Shown: piece after piece, positions 1-8,397 of the stretch
Numbering within the stretch: the first letter of the stretch is position 1
Layout of the letters: each line of letters starts with the position of its first letter
Source of the DNA: Terasakiella pusilla DSM 6293
Lineage (GTDB): Bacteria; Pseudomonadota; Alphaproteobacteria; Rhodospirillales; Terasakiellaceae
Direction of reading: 5' to 3'
Length of the DNA stretch: 64,000 nucleotides
Assembly (NCBI RefSeq): GCF_000688235.1
Contig: NZ_JHYO01000001.1
Location: forward strand, 1 to 64,000
Translations under genes and position numbers: made by a program
Notes under the pieces: generated by a model
Told to the model about the DNA's origin: nothing
Databases searched by the model: none
Seen by the model: the letters and a program-made list of their open reading frames with translations, nothing else

Positions 1-266
1 TAGGCCACATTGACCTCAATCTCGCGCACCAACTGACGCTCGGAGCGAATGCCAAAGAGATAACCGACCAGTAAAGCCTTAAACAACATAGTCGGATCAA
101 GCGGAGGTCGACCATTATCGGCGCAATATAAAGGCGCCACTTTGTCGTGAATGAAACTGAAATCAATATGCGCATCAATTTTGCGCAAAAGATGGTTGGA
201 CGGAACCAGACTATCCAGACTGACCATCTCAAGTTCCGTTTGTTGAGGACCGCGTTTTTTAAGCAT
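1..266 (-). CDS. IS1182/IS5-like transposase, N-terminal part
   Basis: The gene reads leftward from an ATG at 266 and is still open at the window edge, so only about 88 residues are visible. They begin MLKKRGPQQTELEMVSLDSL and continue with CADNGRPPLDPTMLFK and RSERQLVREIEVNVA. This is the N-terminal DUF772 region of IS1182/IS5-type DDE transposases, which bind the element ends before the catalytic domain. The catalytic DDE part lies outside the window, so intactness cannot be judged. No ribosome binding site of note precedes the ATG. The right end of the element must lie between here and the DUF4167 gene, but its terminal inverted repeat cannot be defined without the other end. Confidence 0.75.
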   Translation of the reverse strand, partial: MLKKRGPQQTELEMVSLDSLVPSNHLLRKIDAHIDFSFIHDKVAPLYCADNGRPPLDPTMLFKALLVGYLFGIRSERQLVREIEVNVA

Positions 267-280
267 TCCTCATTGAATCA

Positions 281-308
281 CAAAGGCCTCGCCAAGGCGA
301 GACCTTTG
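281..308. repeat. Near-perfect 28-base palindrome beside the transposase
   Basis: CAAAGGCCTCGCC and GGCGAGACCTTTG face each other across AA, with one mismatch in 13 pairs. No run of T follows on either strand, so it is not a standard terminator. It sits between the transposase start and the next terminator and may belong to the IS end, to the insertion target, or be an ordinary RNA hairpin. Confidence 0.5.
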
Positions 309-320
309 TCAGCAATCTGA

Positions 321-352
321 CGCCCCTTCTAAAAAGATAGGGGCGTTTTTTT
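321..352 (+). terminator. Rho-independent terminator, plus-strand orientation
   Basis: The stem CGCCCCT/AGGGGCG encloses an A-rich loop and is followed by seven T on the plus strand. The reverse orientation has no T run. No plus-strand gene is visible upstream, because the only gene to the left (transposase) is on the minus strand. It may be the orphaned terminator of a gene interrupted by the IS. Confidence 0.6.
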
Positions 353-376
353 ATGACTTGAGAGACGAAAGAAATC

Positions 377-1132
377 CTAGACGGCTTCTTTACTACCTTC
401 TGTCGCTTCAACAGCATCCGTCTCCGCATCGGTTTTTTTGCGACGGGTACGGGGTGTTGTGGTTTTAGCTGTCTTTGGTGCCGCCGCTTTACGCGTGGTC
501 GTTGTCGTTGTTTTACGAGTACGACGTTTCGGCTTTTCTTCTTCCTCACCTGCCGGTGCTTTAACTTCTTCCGTCTCTACATCGACGGGACGGGCAAGGA
601 AATCAGGAACGGCATTGGTGCCACCACCCAACTTGGGCTTTTCATCCTCGGCAACCACTTTTTTACGTGGTGCACGACGTGTCGTGGTGCGGCGCTTGGG
701 CTTTTCTTCAACAACGTCATCAGTTGCGTTGTCGTCAGACTGATCATCGCCGTCTTCGATCTGGACCGTTACCGCGTCCGCGTCGTCAGCGTTGTCATCC
801 CCATCAAAGTTATCCGCATCATTTTGATCCGCCTCTACCCCATCTTCAGGTTTTGGCTTGGGCGCAAACTGTGCCGCAATACGTCCATAATGATCCGCAT
901 GCTGATAAAGACTTTCTGCCAACACGCGATCACCGGCAGAAATCGCATCTTTTGCCAACTGCAGGTATTTTTCATATACCTGTTTAGCGTTCCCGCGGAT
1001 GCGTCCTTGAGGACCATTGCTGTCATAATTCTGGTTACGATTACCACCGTGATTGTTACGACGGCCATGATTGTGGTTGTGGCCCCGGCCACGCCCACGA
1101 CGATTGCTTTGATTATTGGAACCTTGTCTCAT
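377..1132 (-). CDS. DUF4167 domain protein, probable nucleic-acid binder
   Basis: 251 residues from the ATG at 1132, which has an AGGA motif just upstream; an in-frame extension further upstream does not look coding. Residues 1-40 are rich in Arg, Gly, Asn and His. Residues 40-95 match the alphaproteobacterial DUF4167 region (GNAKQVYEKYLQLAKDA, DRVLAESLYQHADHY). An acidic stretch follows. The C-terminal half is a histone-H1-like Lys/Arg/Thr tail with repeated EEKPKRR blocks. The family commonly lies after prfA-prmC, as here. The basic low-complexity ends suggest RNA or DNA binding, but no function is established. A 238-base gap separates it from prmC, so it may also have its own promoter. Confidence 0.85.
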   Translation of the reverse strand: MRQGSNNQSNRRGRGRGHNHNHGRRNNHGGNRNQNYDSNGPQGRIRGNAKQVYEKYLQLAKDAISAGDRVLAESLYQHADHYGRIAAQFAPKPKPEDGVEADQNDADNFDGDDNADDADAVTVQIEDGDDQSDDNATDDVVEEKPKRRTTTRRAPRKKVVAEDEKPKLGGGTNAVPDFLARPVDVETEEVKAPAGEEEEKPKRRTRKTTTTTTRKAAAPKTAKTTTPRTRRKKTDAETDAVEATEGSKEAV

Positions 1133-1370
1133 GGATCCTGATTTTAAAATAAAGGTAAACCCGTTTTCCAAAACCGGCATTTCAGGTGCACACACAGACA
1201 CCGTGTTAGGGAATCTGTCATAATTTTGGAATTTTGCTAATTTTGACGGAAAATCACCAGCCGCTTTCGCTTCAAAATGCCATGAGAGATATTTTCTTCT
1301 CAAGCGGCTTAATTCTTGTGTCCGTTATCCTTCCAACCTAAAGGGGTTTCAGACAGTTTCCAAGCGTTTT

Positions 1371-2222
1371 TTACGTTTTTTTACGAATAATATGACATCG
1401 CACAATCCCACCCAGGTCATATGCGCTGTCAAAAACACTTAATCCCGCAGTTTCCATCAGTTTTTTCACCGGCTCATCCTGATGAATGCCCAGCTCAATC
1501 ACCGCAATTCCGTCCGCCTTTAAACGGCTTGGAAGCTGTTTGGCCAACAAACGATAGTCATCCAACCCGTCTTCACCTGCAAAAAGCGCTGTTTCCGGTT
1601 CATGATCCACCACTTCAGGGGCAAGATTTTCGCGATCACTTAAAGGAATATAAGGGGGATTTGACAGGATCAAATCAAAGCGATCCTCAATCCCGTCCAT
1701 CCAATTCCCAAGGGAGAAGTCGCATCGATCAGCAAGACCCAACGCCTGTGCATTTTCCTTAGCAACCGACAACGCCTTCGGTGAAAGGTCTACCCCGAAA
1801 CCGCGTGCCTTTTCATATTCAGATAAAACCGACAGCAGCAAACATCCGGTGCCCACCCCCAAATCCAACACTGTTAAAGGCGCGGTTGGGTCCGGCAGAT
1901 GTTTCAGCACCGCTTCGATCAGGCTTTCGCTATCCGGTCGGGGGGTCAGCGTCTCTTTGGTGACTTTAAAGCGCAAAGACCAAAATTCGCGATAGCCCAG
2001 AATATGCGACATGGGTTCACGCGCCAAACGACGCGCCAGCAGAGCCGAAATTTCTTGTGCCTGCTCGTCTGCCACGTCGCGTTCCGGATAGCCGATCAAG
2101 ACCTGGGTTTGTACCTTCAGCGCATGCTCCAGCAACAAGCGTGCTTCGAAGCGGGCATTCTCAATCCCCGCATCCTCAAGCGCCTGTGTTACAGACTGAA
2201 GCGTTGCACCAATCGTCGCCAC
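1371..2222 (-). CDS. prmC: Peptide chain release factor N5-glutamine methyltransferase
   Basis: 283 residues. PrmC (HemK) methylates the glutamine of the GGQ motif of release factors using S-adenosylmethionine. The protein has the N-terminal helical RF-binding domain, the SAM-binding motif LDLGVGTG at residues 119-126 and the catalytic NPPY at 188-191. The gene starts 4 bases after the prfA stop, so enzyme and substrate are made from one transcript. The length is normal for the family. Confidence 0.96.
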   Translation of the reverse strand: MATIGATLQSVTQALEDAGIENARFEARLLLEHALKVQTQVLIGYPERDVADEQAQEISALLARRLAREPMSHILGYREFWSLRFKVTKETLTPRPDSESLIEAVLKHLPDPTAPLTVLDLGVGTGCLLLSVLSEYEKARGFGVDLSPKALSVAKENAQALGLADRCDFSLGNWMDGIEDRFDLILSNPPYIPLSDRENLAPEVVDHEPETALFAGEDGLDDYRLLAKQLPSRLKADGIAVIELGIHQDEPVKKLMETAGLSVFDSAYDLGGIVRCHIIRKKT

Positions 2223-2226
2223 GGCC

Positions 2227-3300
2227 TTAAGACAGTTCAGCCAGCTTTTGCGCCTGATCTTCAGAGATCAACGCATCGATCACTTCATCCATATCCCCTT
2301 GCAGGATTTCTTCCAAACGATAAAGCGTCAGGTTAATGCGGTGGTCACTGATCCGGCCTTGCGGGAAGTTATAGGTCCGAATGCGCTCTGATCGATCCCC
2401 GGAGCCCACCTGGTTTTTACGGTTTGCCGCACGTTCTGCATCCAGCTGCTGACGTTCGTGGTCATAGAGCTTGGCGCGCATCATCTTCATGGCTTGCTCT
2501 TTGTTTTTATGCTGGGACTTGTTGTCCTGACATTGTGTGACCAACCCGGTCGGAATGTGCGTAATGCGCACCGCTGAATCCGTGGTGTTGACGTGCTGAC
2601 CACCTGCACCTTGGGAGCGATAGGTGTCGATACGCAAATCTTTGGCTTCGATTTTAATATCCACATCTTCTGCTTCCGGCAGAACCGCAACGGTTGCAGC
2701 AGATGTATGAATACGCCCGCCACTTTCCGTTGCCGGCACACGTTGCACGCGGTGCACACCTGACTCATACTTAAAGCGGGCAAATACGTTTTTACCGGAG
2801 ATCGCAACCGAGACTTCTTTAAAGCCACCGATGCCGATTTCGTTTACATCCAGCAATTCAAACTTCCAGCCCATGCGTTCGGCGTAGCGCTGATACATGC
2901 GATAAAGATCGGCGGCAAACAAGGCCGCTTCATCCCCGCCTGTCCCAGCCCGGATTTCAAGGATGGCGTTTTTCTCGTCCGCCTCATCCTTCGGGATCAA
3001 CATAACCTGAACGTTACGTTCCAGCTCCGGGACGCTTTTCTTGAGATCTTGCAGCTCGGCTTCCGCCAGCTCTCTCATCTCCGCATCACAGTCGGGATCG
3101 TTGATCATCTGAGTACATTCATCCTGCTGATCCTGTGCCGAGCGCAAACTTTTTACCGCGGCCACAACGGGGGTCAGGTCGGCATATTCTTTAGACATTT
3201 TGGCAAAGTCGCTGGCATCCATACTGGAGGCGTCCGCCATCAATGCCTCCAGCTCCTCGTGGCGGTTCACCACTTGGCTGAGGGTCTCGTTAAAACTCAC
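2227..3300 (-). CDS. prfA: Peptide chain release factor 1
   Basis: 357 residues. RF1 recognises UAA and UAG and triggers peptide release. The codon-recognition tripeptide PAT is at residues 189-191 and the catalytic GGQ at 233-235 ([10 protein letters not shown]). The start is taken as GTG at 3300 because AAGGAG lies 8 bases upstream, inside the end of hemA, and the resulting [11 protein letters not shown] matches usual RF1 N-termini. A longer in-frame reading would overlap hemA without a ribosome site. Only two bases separate the hemA stop from this GTG. Confidence 0.96.
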   Translation of the reverse strand: MSFNETLSQVVNRHEELEALMADASSMDASDFAKMSKEYADLTPVVAAVKSLRSAQDQQDECTQMINDPDCDAEMRELAEAELQDLKKSVPELERNVQVMLIPKDEADEKNAILEIRAGTGGDEAALFAADLYRMYQRYAERMGWKFELLDVNEIGIGGFKEVSVAISGKNVFARFKYESGVHRVQRVPATESGGRIHTSAATVAVLPEAEDVDIKIEAKDLRIDTYRSQGAGGQHVNTTDSAVRITHIPTGLVTQCQDNKSQHKNKEQAMKMMRAKLYDHERQQLDAERAANRKNQVGSGDRSERIRTYNFPQGRISDHRINLTLYRLEEILQGDMDEVIDALISEDQAQKLAELS

Positions 3301-3302
3301 GT

Positions 3303-4565
3303 CTAGTTCTCCTTCAGGAACAACTTGGTCATCAAGGCCGATACCTTGTCCCAATCTTTCTTTTTGTTGGTCGCCGCCAAGCTGCGCAATTCTTCGCTGG
3401 GGCTATGGAGCAGGCGATTGATCAGCAGGCGGGTCGCTTTCTCCGCATCCTGACCATGCATAGCAAGCACGGCCTGTCTTTCATTTTCAAAATGGTCACG
3501 CAAGGCACTCACCAACGGGACCGCCACACGTTCTTCCTTGCCTTTAAAAAAGGCGAGCAGCTCTTTTTCAAGGATACGTTCCGCCGCGCGTGCTTCTGCT
3601 TCACGCGAGGCCCGACCGGCCATGGCGACCTGTTCCAGATCATGCAGGTCATATAAAAAGGCGCCGTCCACATCGTTGACCGCGGAGTCCACATCCCCTG
3701 GAATGCCCGTATCGATCAAAAAGATCGGTTTGTTTTTGCGCACCTTCAGGGCTTGCGACACCATCTGTGTGCTGACAACGCGGGAGCGTTTGTTCATGGA
3801 GGTCACAATGATATCGGCTTCACAGGCCAGACGATCGCGTTTTTCAAAACTTTCCGCATGGCATGATAAATTGCGTGCCACCCGTTTCGCCCGTCCATCA
3901 AAGGAATGGATACAGGTAAAATCACGCAAGCCCGCTTCGATCAGGTTTTGCGCGGTCAATTCCCCCATATCGCCCGCCCCGATCAACAGACCTTTGCACC
4001 GGCCCAAATCCCCATGCAGTTCTTTCGCAATCTGCACCGCAACCGAGGCAATGGAGACCGGACGTTCCCCAATGGCCGTTTCGGTACGCACCCGTTTGGC
4101 TGTCCCGTAGGCCGCTTGGAAAATCCGTTCCAGTTCCGTGCCCACGGTGCCGGCTTCCACCGCAAAACGATGGGCGTCTTTGACTTGGCCCACCACCTGC
4201 GGTTCGCCAACCATGAGGCTATCCAGCGACGACGTCACACGGAAGATATGGCGCACGGCCTCTTGGTCTTGATAGGTGTAAAGCTGACTTTTCAGTGTCT
4301 CCACATCCAGATCGGCGCGTTTTGCCAATAAGCCAACGATCGCCGCAGTGGCCTTAACGACATCATGATCGACCGCATGGACTTCCACACGGTCACAAGT
4401 GGACACCACAAGGGATTGCTCCACCCCTGCGGCCTTGAGCTGATCCAGAAACGGGATAATCTCCGGCTCATCCAAGAACAAGCGATCGCGCAAGGCAAGG
4501 GAGCTGGAACGATGGTTCGCTCCAATCACCAATACCTTTGCATCGCTTGAAAACAGACTGCTCAT
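3303..4565 (-). CDS. hemA: Glutamyl-tRNA reductase
   Basis: 420 residues from the ATG at 4565, with AAGGA six bases upstream. The enzyme reduces Glu-tRNA to glutamate-1-semialdehyde, the first step of C5-pathway tetrapyrrole synthesis. The catalytic cysteine is Cys57 in [11 protein letters not shown] Rossmann motif ([16 protein letters not shown]) and a C-terminal dimerisation helix region follow. Many alphaproteobacteria use ALA synthase instead, so this C5 gene is a useful lineage marker; it also supplies precursor for the B12 genes elsewhere in the window. It sits between hisS and prfA in a tight minus-strand run. Confidence 0.95.
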   Translation of the reverse strand: MSSLFSSDAKVLVIGANHRSSSLALRDRLFLDEPEIIPFLDQLKAAGVEQSLVVSTCDRVEVHAVDHDVVKATAAIVGLLAKRADLDVETLKSQLYTYQDQEAVRHIFRVTSSLDSLMVGEPQVVGQVKDAHRFAVEAGTVGTELERIFQAAYGTAKRVRTETAIGERPVSIASVAVQIAKELHGDLGRCKGLLIGAGDMGELTAQNLIEAGLRDFTCIHSFDGRAKRVARNLSCHAESFEKRDRLACEADIIVTSMNKRSRVVSTQMVSQALKVRKNKPIFLIDTGIPGDVDSAVNDVDGAFLYDLHDLEQVAMAGRASREAEARAAERILEKELLAFFKGKEERVAVPLVSALRDHFENERQAVLAMHGQDAEKATRLLINRLLHSPSEELRSLAATNKKKDWDKVSALMTKLFLKEN

Positions 4566-4584
4566 TTTGTCCTTAACGCCTTGA

Positions 4585-5832
4585 TTATTTGAACTTTGCC
4601 AGACTTGTGACCAGATCGTCCAGTGATACTTCGCTTTGTTCCCCGCTTTCCAGATCACGCACGGTCACGCAGCCACGGGCCAATTCATCTTCACCCATCA
4701 AAATCGCGGCACAAGCATTTGCTTTATTGGCACGGTTCAGACGTTTTTTCATGTTACCGGAATAGCCTTGGTCGATGATGTAGCCCTCACAGCGCAATTG
4801 GTGGGCAAGCTTCATCGCCTCCACCTGTTGATCACCGGAAACGGGGATAACAACGATCGGACGCGGCAAGTCAACGCTGCCTTCCCCCATCATCAGGGCA
4901 AGACGTTCCACACCAGAGGCCCAACCCACACCCGGCATCTGCGGGCCACCCATCATTTTGATCAGGTCATCATAGCGACCGCCCGCAAGGACGGTGCCCT
5001 GCGCACCAAGGGTGGTTGTGGTAAATTCAAAGGCCGTGTGGCAGTAATAATCAAGACCACGGACCAGACGCGGGTTTTCCACATAGGGCACACCCAACAA
5101 ATCCAACCCTTCTTTAACCGCCGTGTAAAACGCTTGCGAAGCTTCATTGAGACATTCGCCCAAGACAGGTGCATCTTTGACCAATACCTTGTCGCCCTCA
5201 TCCTTAGAATCAAGGATACGCAACGGGTTTGTCTTTAAACGGTTTTTGCTGTCTTCTGACAATTGATCTTCAAACTGGCTGAAGTAGGCCACCAGTTTTT
5301 CACGATAGGCCGCGCGGCTTTCTTTATCGCCAAGGCTGTTCAGTTCCAACGTCACGTCATCGGCAAAGCCCAGTTCTTTTAAAAACTGATACCCCGCCGC
5401 AATGACTTCCACATCGGCTTGGGGCGTTTCCACACCGATCAGCTCAATCCCCACTTGGTGGAACTGACGTTGGCGACCTTTTTGCGGACGCTCGTAGCGG
5501 AACATCGGCCCATAATAAAAATGCTTAACCGGGACTTCCTGCTGCAAACCGTTAGAAATGAAAGAGCGACAAATCCCCGCTGTGCCTTCTGGGCGCAGGG
5601 TGATCTTGTCCCCGCCCTTTGTTTCAAAAGAGAACATCTCTTTCGTAACCACATCGGATGTCTCCCCCAACGTGCGTGAAAAAACTTCGGACAACTCAAA
5701 GATCGGGGTCACCGCTTCATTAAAGCCAAACCGTTCCGCAACAGAGCGCGCAGTTTCAGACACATGACGGTGGACCGCTTTGTCCTTAGGGAGAAGGTCA
5801 TAGGTTCCTTTAACTGATTTTAACGCGCTCAT
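4585..5832 (-). CDS. hisS: Histidyl-tRNA synthetase
   Basis: 415 residues. A class II synthetase charging tRNA-His. The catalytic core shows the motif 2 segment around [16 protein letters not shown], the HisA-type segment [13 protein letters not shown] and the motif 3 glycine-rich segment ending GVERLAL, followed by a C-terminal anticodon-binding domain ([11 protein letters not shown]). The ATG overlaps the ispG stop as ATGA, implying coupled translation. The length is typical. Confidence 0.96.
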   Translation of the reverse strand: MSALKSVKGTYDLLPKDKAVHRHVSETARSVAERFGFNEAVTPIFELSEVFSRTLGETSDVVTKEMFSFETKGGDKITLRPEGTAGICRSFISNGLQQEVPVKHFYYGPMFRYERPQKGRQRQFHQVGIELIGVETPQADVEVIAAGYQFLKELGFADDVTLELNSLGDKESRAAYREKLVAYFSQFEDQLSEDSKNRLKTNPLRILDSKDEGDKVLVKDAPVLGECLNEASQAFYTAVKEGLDLLGVPYVENPRLVRGLDYYCHTAFEFTTTTLGAQGTVLAGGRYDDLIKMMGGPQMPGVGWASGVERLALMMGEGSVDLPRPIVVIPVSGDQQVEAMKLAHQLRCEGYIIDQGYSGNMKKRLNRANKANACAAILMGEDELARGCVTVRDLESGEQSEVSLDDLVTSLAKFK

Positions 5833-6944
5833 GGTGCTGATGTCTCTTTCTCTTGTTCAATTTGTTCGGCTTTTTCTTCGACCAATTTTACCAGATGGTC
5901 GATCATCTGTTCGGTTGACGTATTATGATCCGGCACGCCCGCCACATAGACTTTATGACTGCCACTGCCACCGCCTGTCAGACCCAGATCGGTTTCACGG
6001 GCTTCCCCCGGCCCATTAACCACACAGCCGATAATCGACAGGGTCATGGGGGTGCGAATATGTTGTAAACGATTTTCCACTTCCGCCACTGTCTTAACCA
6101 CGTCAAAGCCCTGACGCGCACAAGAAGGGCATGAAATCACGCGTACTCCACGGGTGCGCAGTCCCAAGGATTTCAGGATATGGAAACCAACCTTGACCTC
6201 TTCCACCGGATCGGCCGACAACGAGACACGCAAGGTATCACCGATACCCGCCCACAACAGGTTGCCAATCCCGATAGAAGATAAGACCGTACCGGCTTGC
6301 AGCCCCCCCGCTTCGGTGATGCCGAGATGCAGCGGATAATCACAGGCATCTGCCAACCCTTGATAGGCCGCGACGCCTAAAAAGGCATCAGAGGCTTTAA
6401 CGCTGATTTTAAATTCGAAGAAGTCATTATCTTCCAGAATACGGGCGTGGTTCAGCGCGCTTTCCACCATCGCTTCGGGGCAAGGCTCGCCGTATTTTTC
6501 CAGCAACTCTTTTTCTAGTGATCCGGCGTTGACGCCAATGCGCATGGAACAGCCATGATCTTTCGCCGCCTTCACCACTTCGCGCACACGATCGGCTGAC
6601 CCGATGTTACCCGGATTGATGCGCAAACAGGCCGCGCCTGCTTCTGCCGCTTCAATGCCACGCTTGTAATGGAAATGGATATCCGCAACGATCGGCACGT
6701 TGACCTGCCTAATGATCTCTTTCAACGCTTTGGAAGAGTCTTCATCGGGTACGGAAATTCGCACGATATCGGCACCGGCTTCTTCCAGTGCCAAGACCTG
6801 AGCCACCGTTGCATCCACATCGGTTGTCAGGGTGTTTGTCATGGATTGGACGGAAATGGGGGCATCCCCACCGACCAGCACATCGCCCACGCGGATTTGG
6901 CGGGAGCGACGACGATCAATATCTCTATAAGGGCGCACAGACAT
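5829..6944 (-). CDS. ispG: 4-hydroxy-3-methylbut-2-enyl diphosphate synthase
   Basis: 371 residues from ATG 6944 ([12 protein letters not shown]). A TTG ten codons upstream is in frame, but the shorter form matches family N-termini better; neither has a strong ribosome site. The enzyme makes HMBPP in the non-mevalonate pathway and carries a 4Fe-4S cluster. Visible ligands are the cysteines in ISCPSCARQ and [10 protein letters not shown]. IspH, the next enzyme, is at 61957-62898. It is the first gene after the terminator that follows rodZ and so probably begins the hisS-hemA-prfA-prmC transcript. Confidence 0.95.
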   Translation of the reverse strand: MSVRPYRDIDRRRSRQIRVGDVLVGGDAPISVQSMTNTLTTDVDATVAQVLALEEAGADIVRISVPDEDSSKALKEIIRQVNVPIVADIHFHYKRGIEAAEAGAACLRINPGNIGSADRVREVVKAAKDHGCSMRIGVNAGSLEKELLEKYGEPCPEAMVESALNHARILEDNDFFEFKISVKASDAFLGVAAYQGLADACDYPLHLGITEAGGLQAGTVLSSIGIGNLLWAGIGDTLRVSLSADPVEEVKVGFHILKSLGLRTRGVRVISCPSCARQGFDVVKTVAEVENRLQHIRTPMTLSIIGCVVNGPGEARETDLGLTGGGSGSHKVYVAGVPDHNTSTEQMIDHLVKLVEEKAEQIEQEKETSAP

Positions 6945-7010
6945 GAGAGCTGCTTTATCTTTACCAGTTTGCAAATGGAAGTCGCGTTATAGCCTATATT
7001 CAAGGCAGAA

Positions 7011-7054
7011 AAAAGAACGGCTTTCCTCTTTTGAGAAAAGCCGTCCATTTTTTT
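7011..7054. terminator. Bidirectional terminator between rodZ and ispG
   Basis: ACGGCTTT pairs with AAAGCCGT around a CTTTTGAGA-type loop. On the minus strand the stem is followed by TCTTTTTT, ending the rodZ transcript. On the plus strand it is followed by seven T as well. Confidence 0.7.
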
Positions 7055-7071
7055 AAAAAATATAAATGTAA

Positions 7072-8322
7072 TCAGCTTTCTACGGCTGTACCCGCAATCA
7101 ATTTTTCCGGGTTCAAATGGATCTTGCGGCGCACTTCACCCGCATCCCCAACAGACGGCACTTTTTCGCCATCCACAAAAATTTCCAGACCGCCCGCATT
7201 GCCTGTACGCAGGATCAAGCCTGTTTTGGCGGGGATCTGATATTCTTCCCCTTGGTTCAAGACCTGTGTATGAACCACAGACCCTTCCTGATCCGTCACC
7301 TGAATCCAGGCATAATCAACCGCTTTCAGGACGACTTTTTCGTTCATCACAACAGGTTCAGCCGGGGCTTGTGGCTCTGGCTCAGCTTCAGCTTCCGCTT
7401 CAGCCGCTTGCTCTGTTTCCGCTGCAGGGACAACATCGTTATTTTCTTCAACCACAACCGTCTCACCAGCGGCGGATTCACTCGCCTGTCCGGCTGCTGC
7501 CGCAGTCGCTTCCACTTGTTCAGCCGTTGCTTCTGTTGTATCCGCAACTGCTTGTGCTTGCGTCTCGGCTTGCGTTACTGCCTGTTCTGCAGCTTCTTCT
7601 GCCTGTTCGGTCACGGTGGCGGCGGTGTCGCCATTTTCTTCCACCTTCACCGTTTCAACAGCTGTGGTGGCTTGCGTTTCTTCACCTTCGGCTTTTTCCA
7701 ACGCTTCGCGGGCTTTTTTCGCCATGTCATGGGAATCCGCTTCACTGACACCTTGCGGGGTATCAGACGCTGTTGTGCTTTGTGATGCCGCAGATGCCGT
7801 TTGTTCGGTCACAACGATCTGGTCAGCAACCGGATCGCCTTTGACACGCTCGACCATTTCAGCAAATTTAGCCGGCAGATCGGGAACAAGCTCTGCCACG
7901 GACCGATCTTGAGAAGACAGGAAATACCATCCCCCATACGCACCGCCCAACAGGATCAAACCGATTAGGATAATCGCCCCACCGGGGATACTCTGTTCCG
8001 TAACAGGTGAAGGAAACACCAGTTCGGCTTTCCCTTCAAGGCCGTCAATTTCCGCTTTAAACCGTTTAACAACTTCTTCGCAGTCCAGACCTAGATGGTC
8101 TGCATAGGCACGTACAAAACCAACCACATATGTTTTACCGGGCAGTTCACTAAAGCGGCCTTCTTCGATTGCATCAAGATAGACATATCGAATGCGCAAC
8201 ACATCCGAGACCGTTTTCAGGTCTTGTCCGGCACGTTGCCGTGTCGTGCGTAATAATTCACTGACGCCCGGGCCTTGATAGACCGGCTCCTGCTGTTCAG
8301 CGCGCCCTCTGTTTTTCATCAT
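7072..8322 (-). CDS. rodZ: RodZ-like helix-turn-helix membrane protein
   Basis: 416 residues. RodZ links MreB filaments to the membrane for rod shape. An N-terminal HTH_25 domain (residues about 20-90, SELLRTTRQRAGQDLKTVSD) precedes one membrane segment near 113-134 (GGAIILIGLILLGGAYGGWY). A long Ala/Glu/Thr/Val-rich linker of about 180 residues leads to a periplasmic DUF4115 domain near 325-400 (AVDYAWIQVTDQEGS). The start is one of two adjacent ATGs, with AGGA upstream. The linker is longer and more repetitive than in enterobacterial RodZ. The adjacent ispG and hisS conform to a common rodZ-ispG-hisS order. Confidence 0.85.
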   Translation of the reverse strand: MMKNRGRAEQQEPVYQGPGVSELLRTTRQRAGQDLKTVSDVLRIRYVYLDAIEEGRFSELPGKTYVVGFVRAYADHLGLDCEEVVKRFKAEIDGLEGKAELVFPSPVTEQSIPGGAIILIGLILLGGAYGGWYFLSSQDRSVAELVPDLPAKFAEMVERVKGDPVADQIVVTEQTASAASQSTTASDTPQGVSEADSHDMAKKAREALEKAEGEETQATTAVETVKVEENGDTAATVTEQAEEAAEQAVTQAETQAQAVADTTEATAEQVEATAAAAGQASESAAGETVVVEENNDVVPAAETEQAAEAEAEAEPEPQAPAEPVVMNEKVVLKAVDYAWIQVTDQEGSVVHTQVLNQGEEYQIPAKTGLILRTGNAGGLEIFVDGEKVPSVGDAGEVRRKIHLNPEKLIAGTAVES

Positions 8323-8355
8323 GGTTCGACTTCCTAGACCTATTGACGCTTCTAC

Positions 8356-8385
8356 TATACGGGCGCTTTGTTAACAATCCGTATA
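8356..8385. repeat. Nested inverted repeat upstream of rodZ
   Basis: TATACGG at 8356-8362 faces CCGTATA at 8379-8385. In between lies the perfect palindrome TTGTTAACAA (8368-8377). No T run follows, so it is not an obvious terminator. It could be an operator controlling rodZ. Confidence 0.4.
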
Positions 8386-8397
8386 CACTACAAATAC

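Noticed and set aside
438-987. Plus-strand open frames opposite the DUF4167 gene
   Set aside because: They are Arg/Val-rich mirror frames of the low-complexity repeats, without ribosome sites or recognisable domains.
6945-7010. Promoter of ispG with TATAAC
   Set aside because: A TTGAAT is present but only six bases from the -10-like box, so no acceptable spacing was found.
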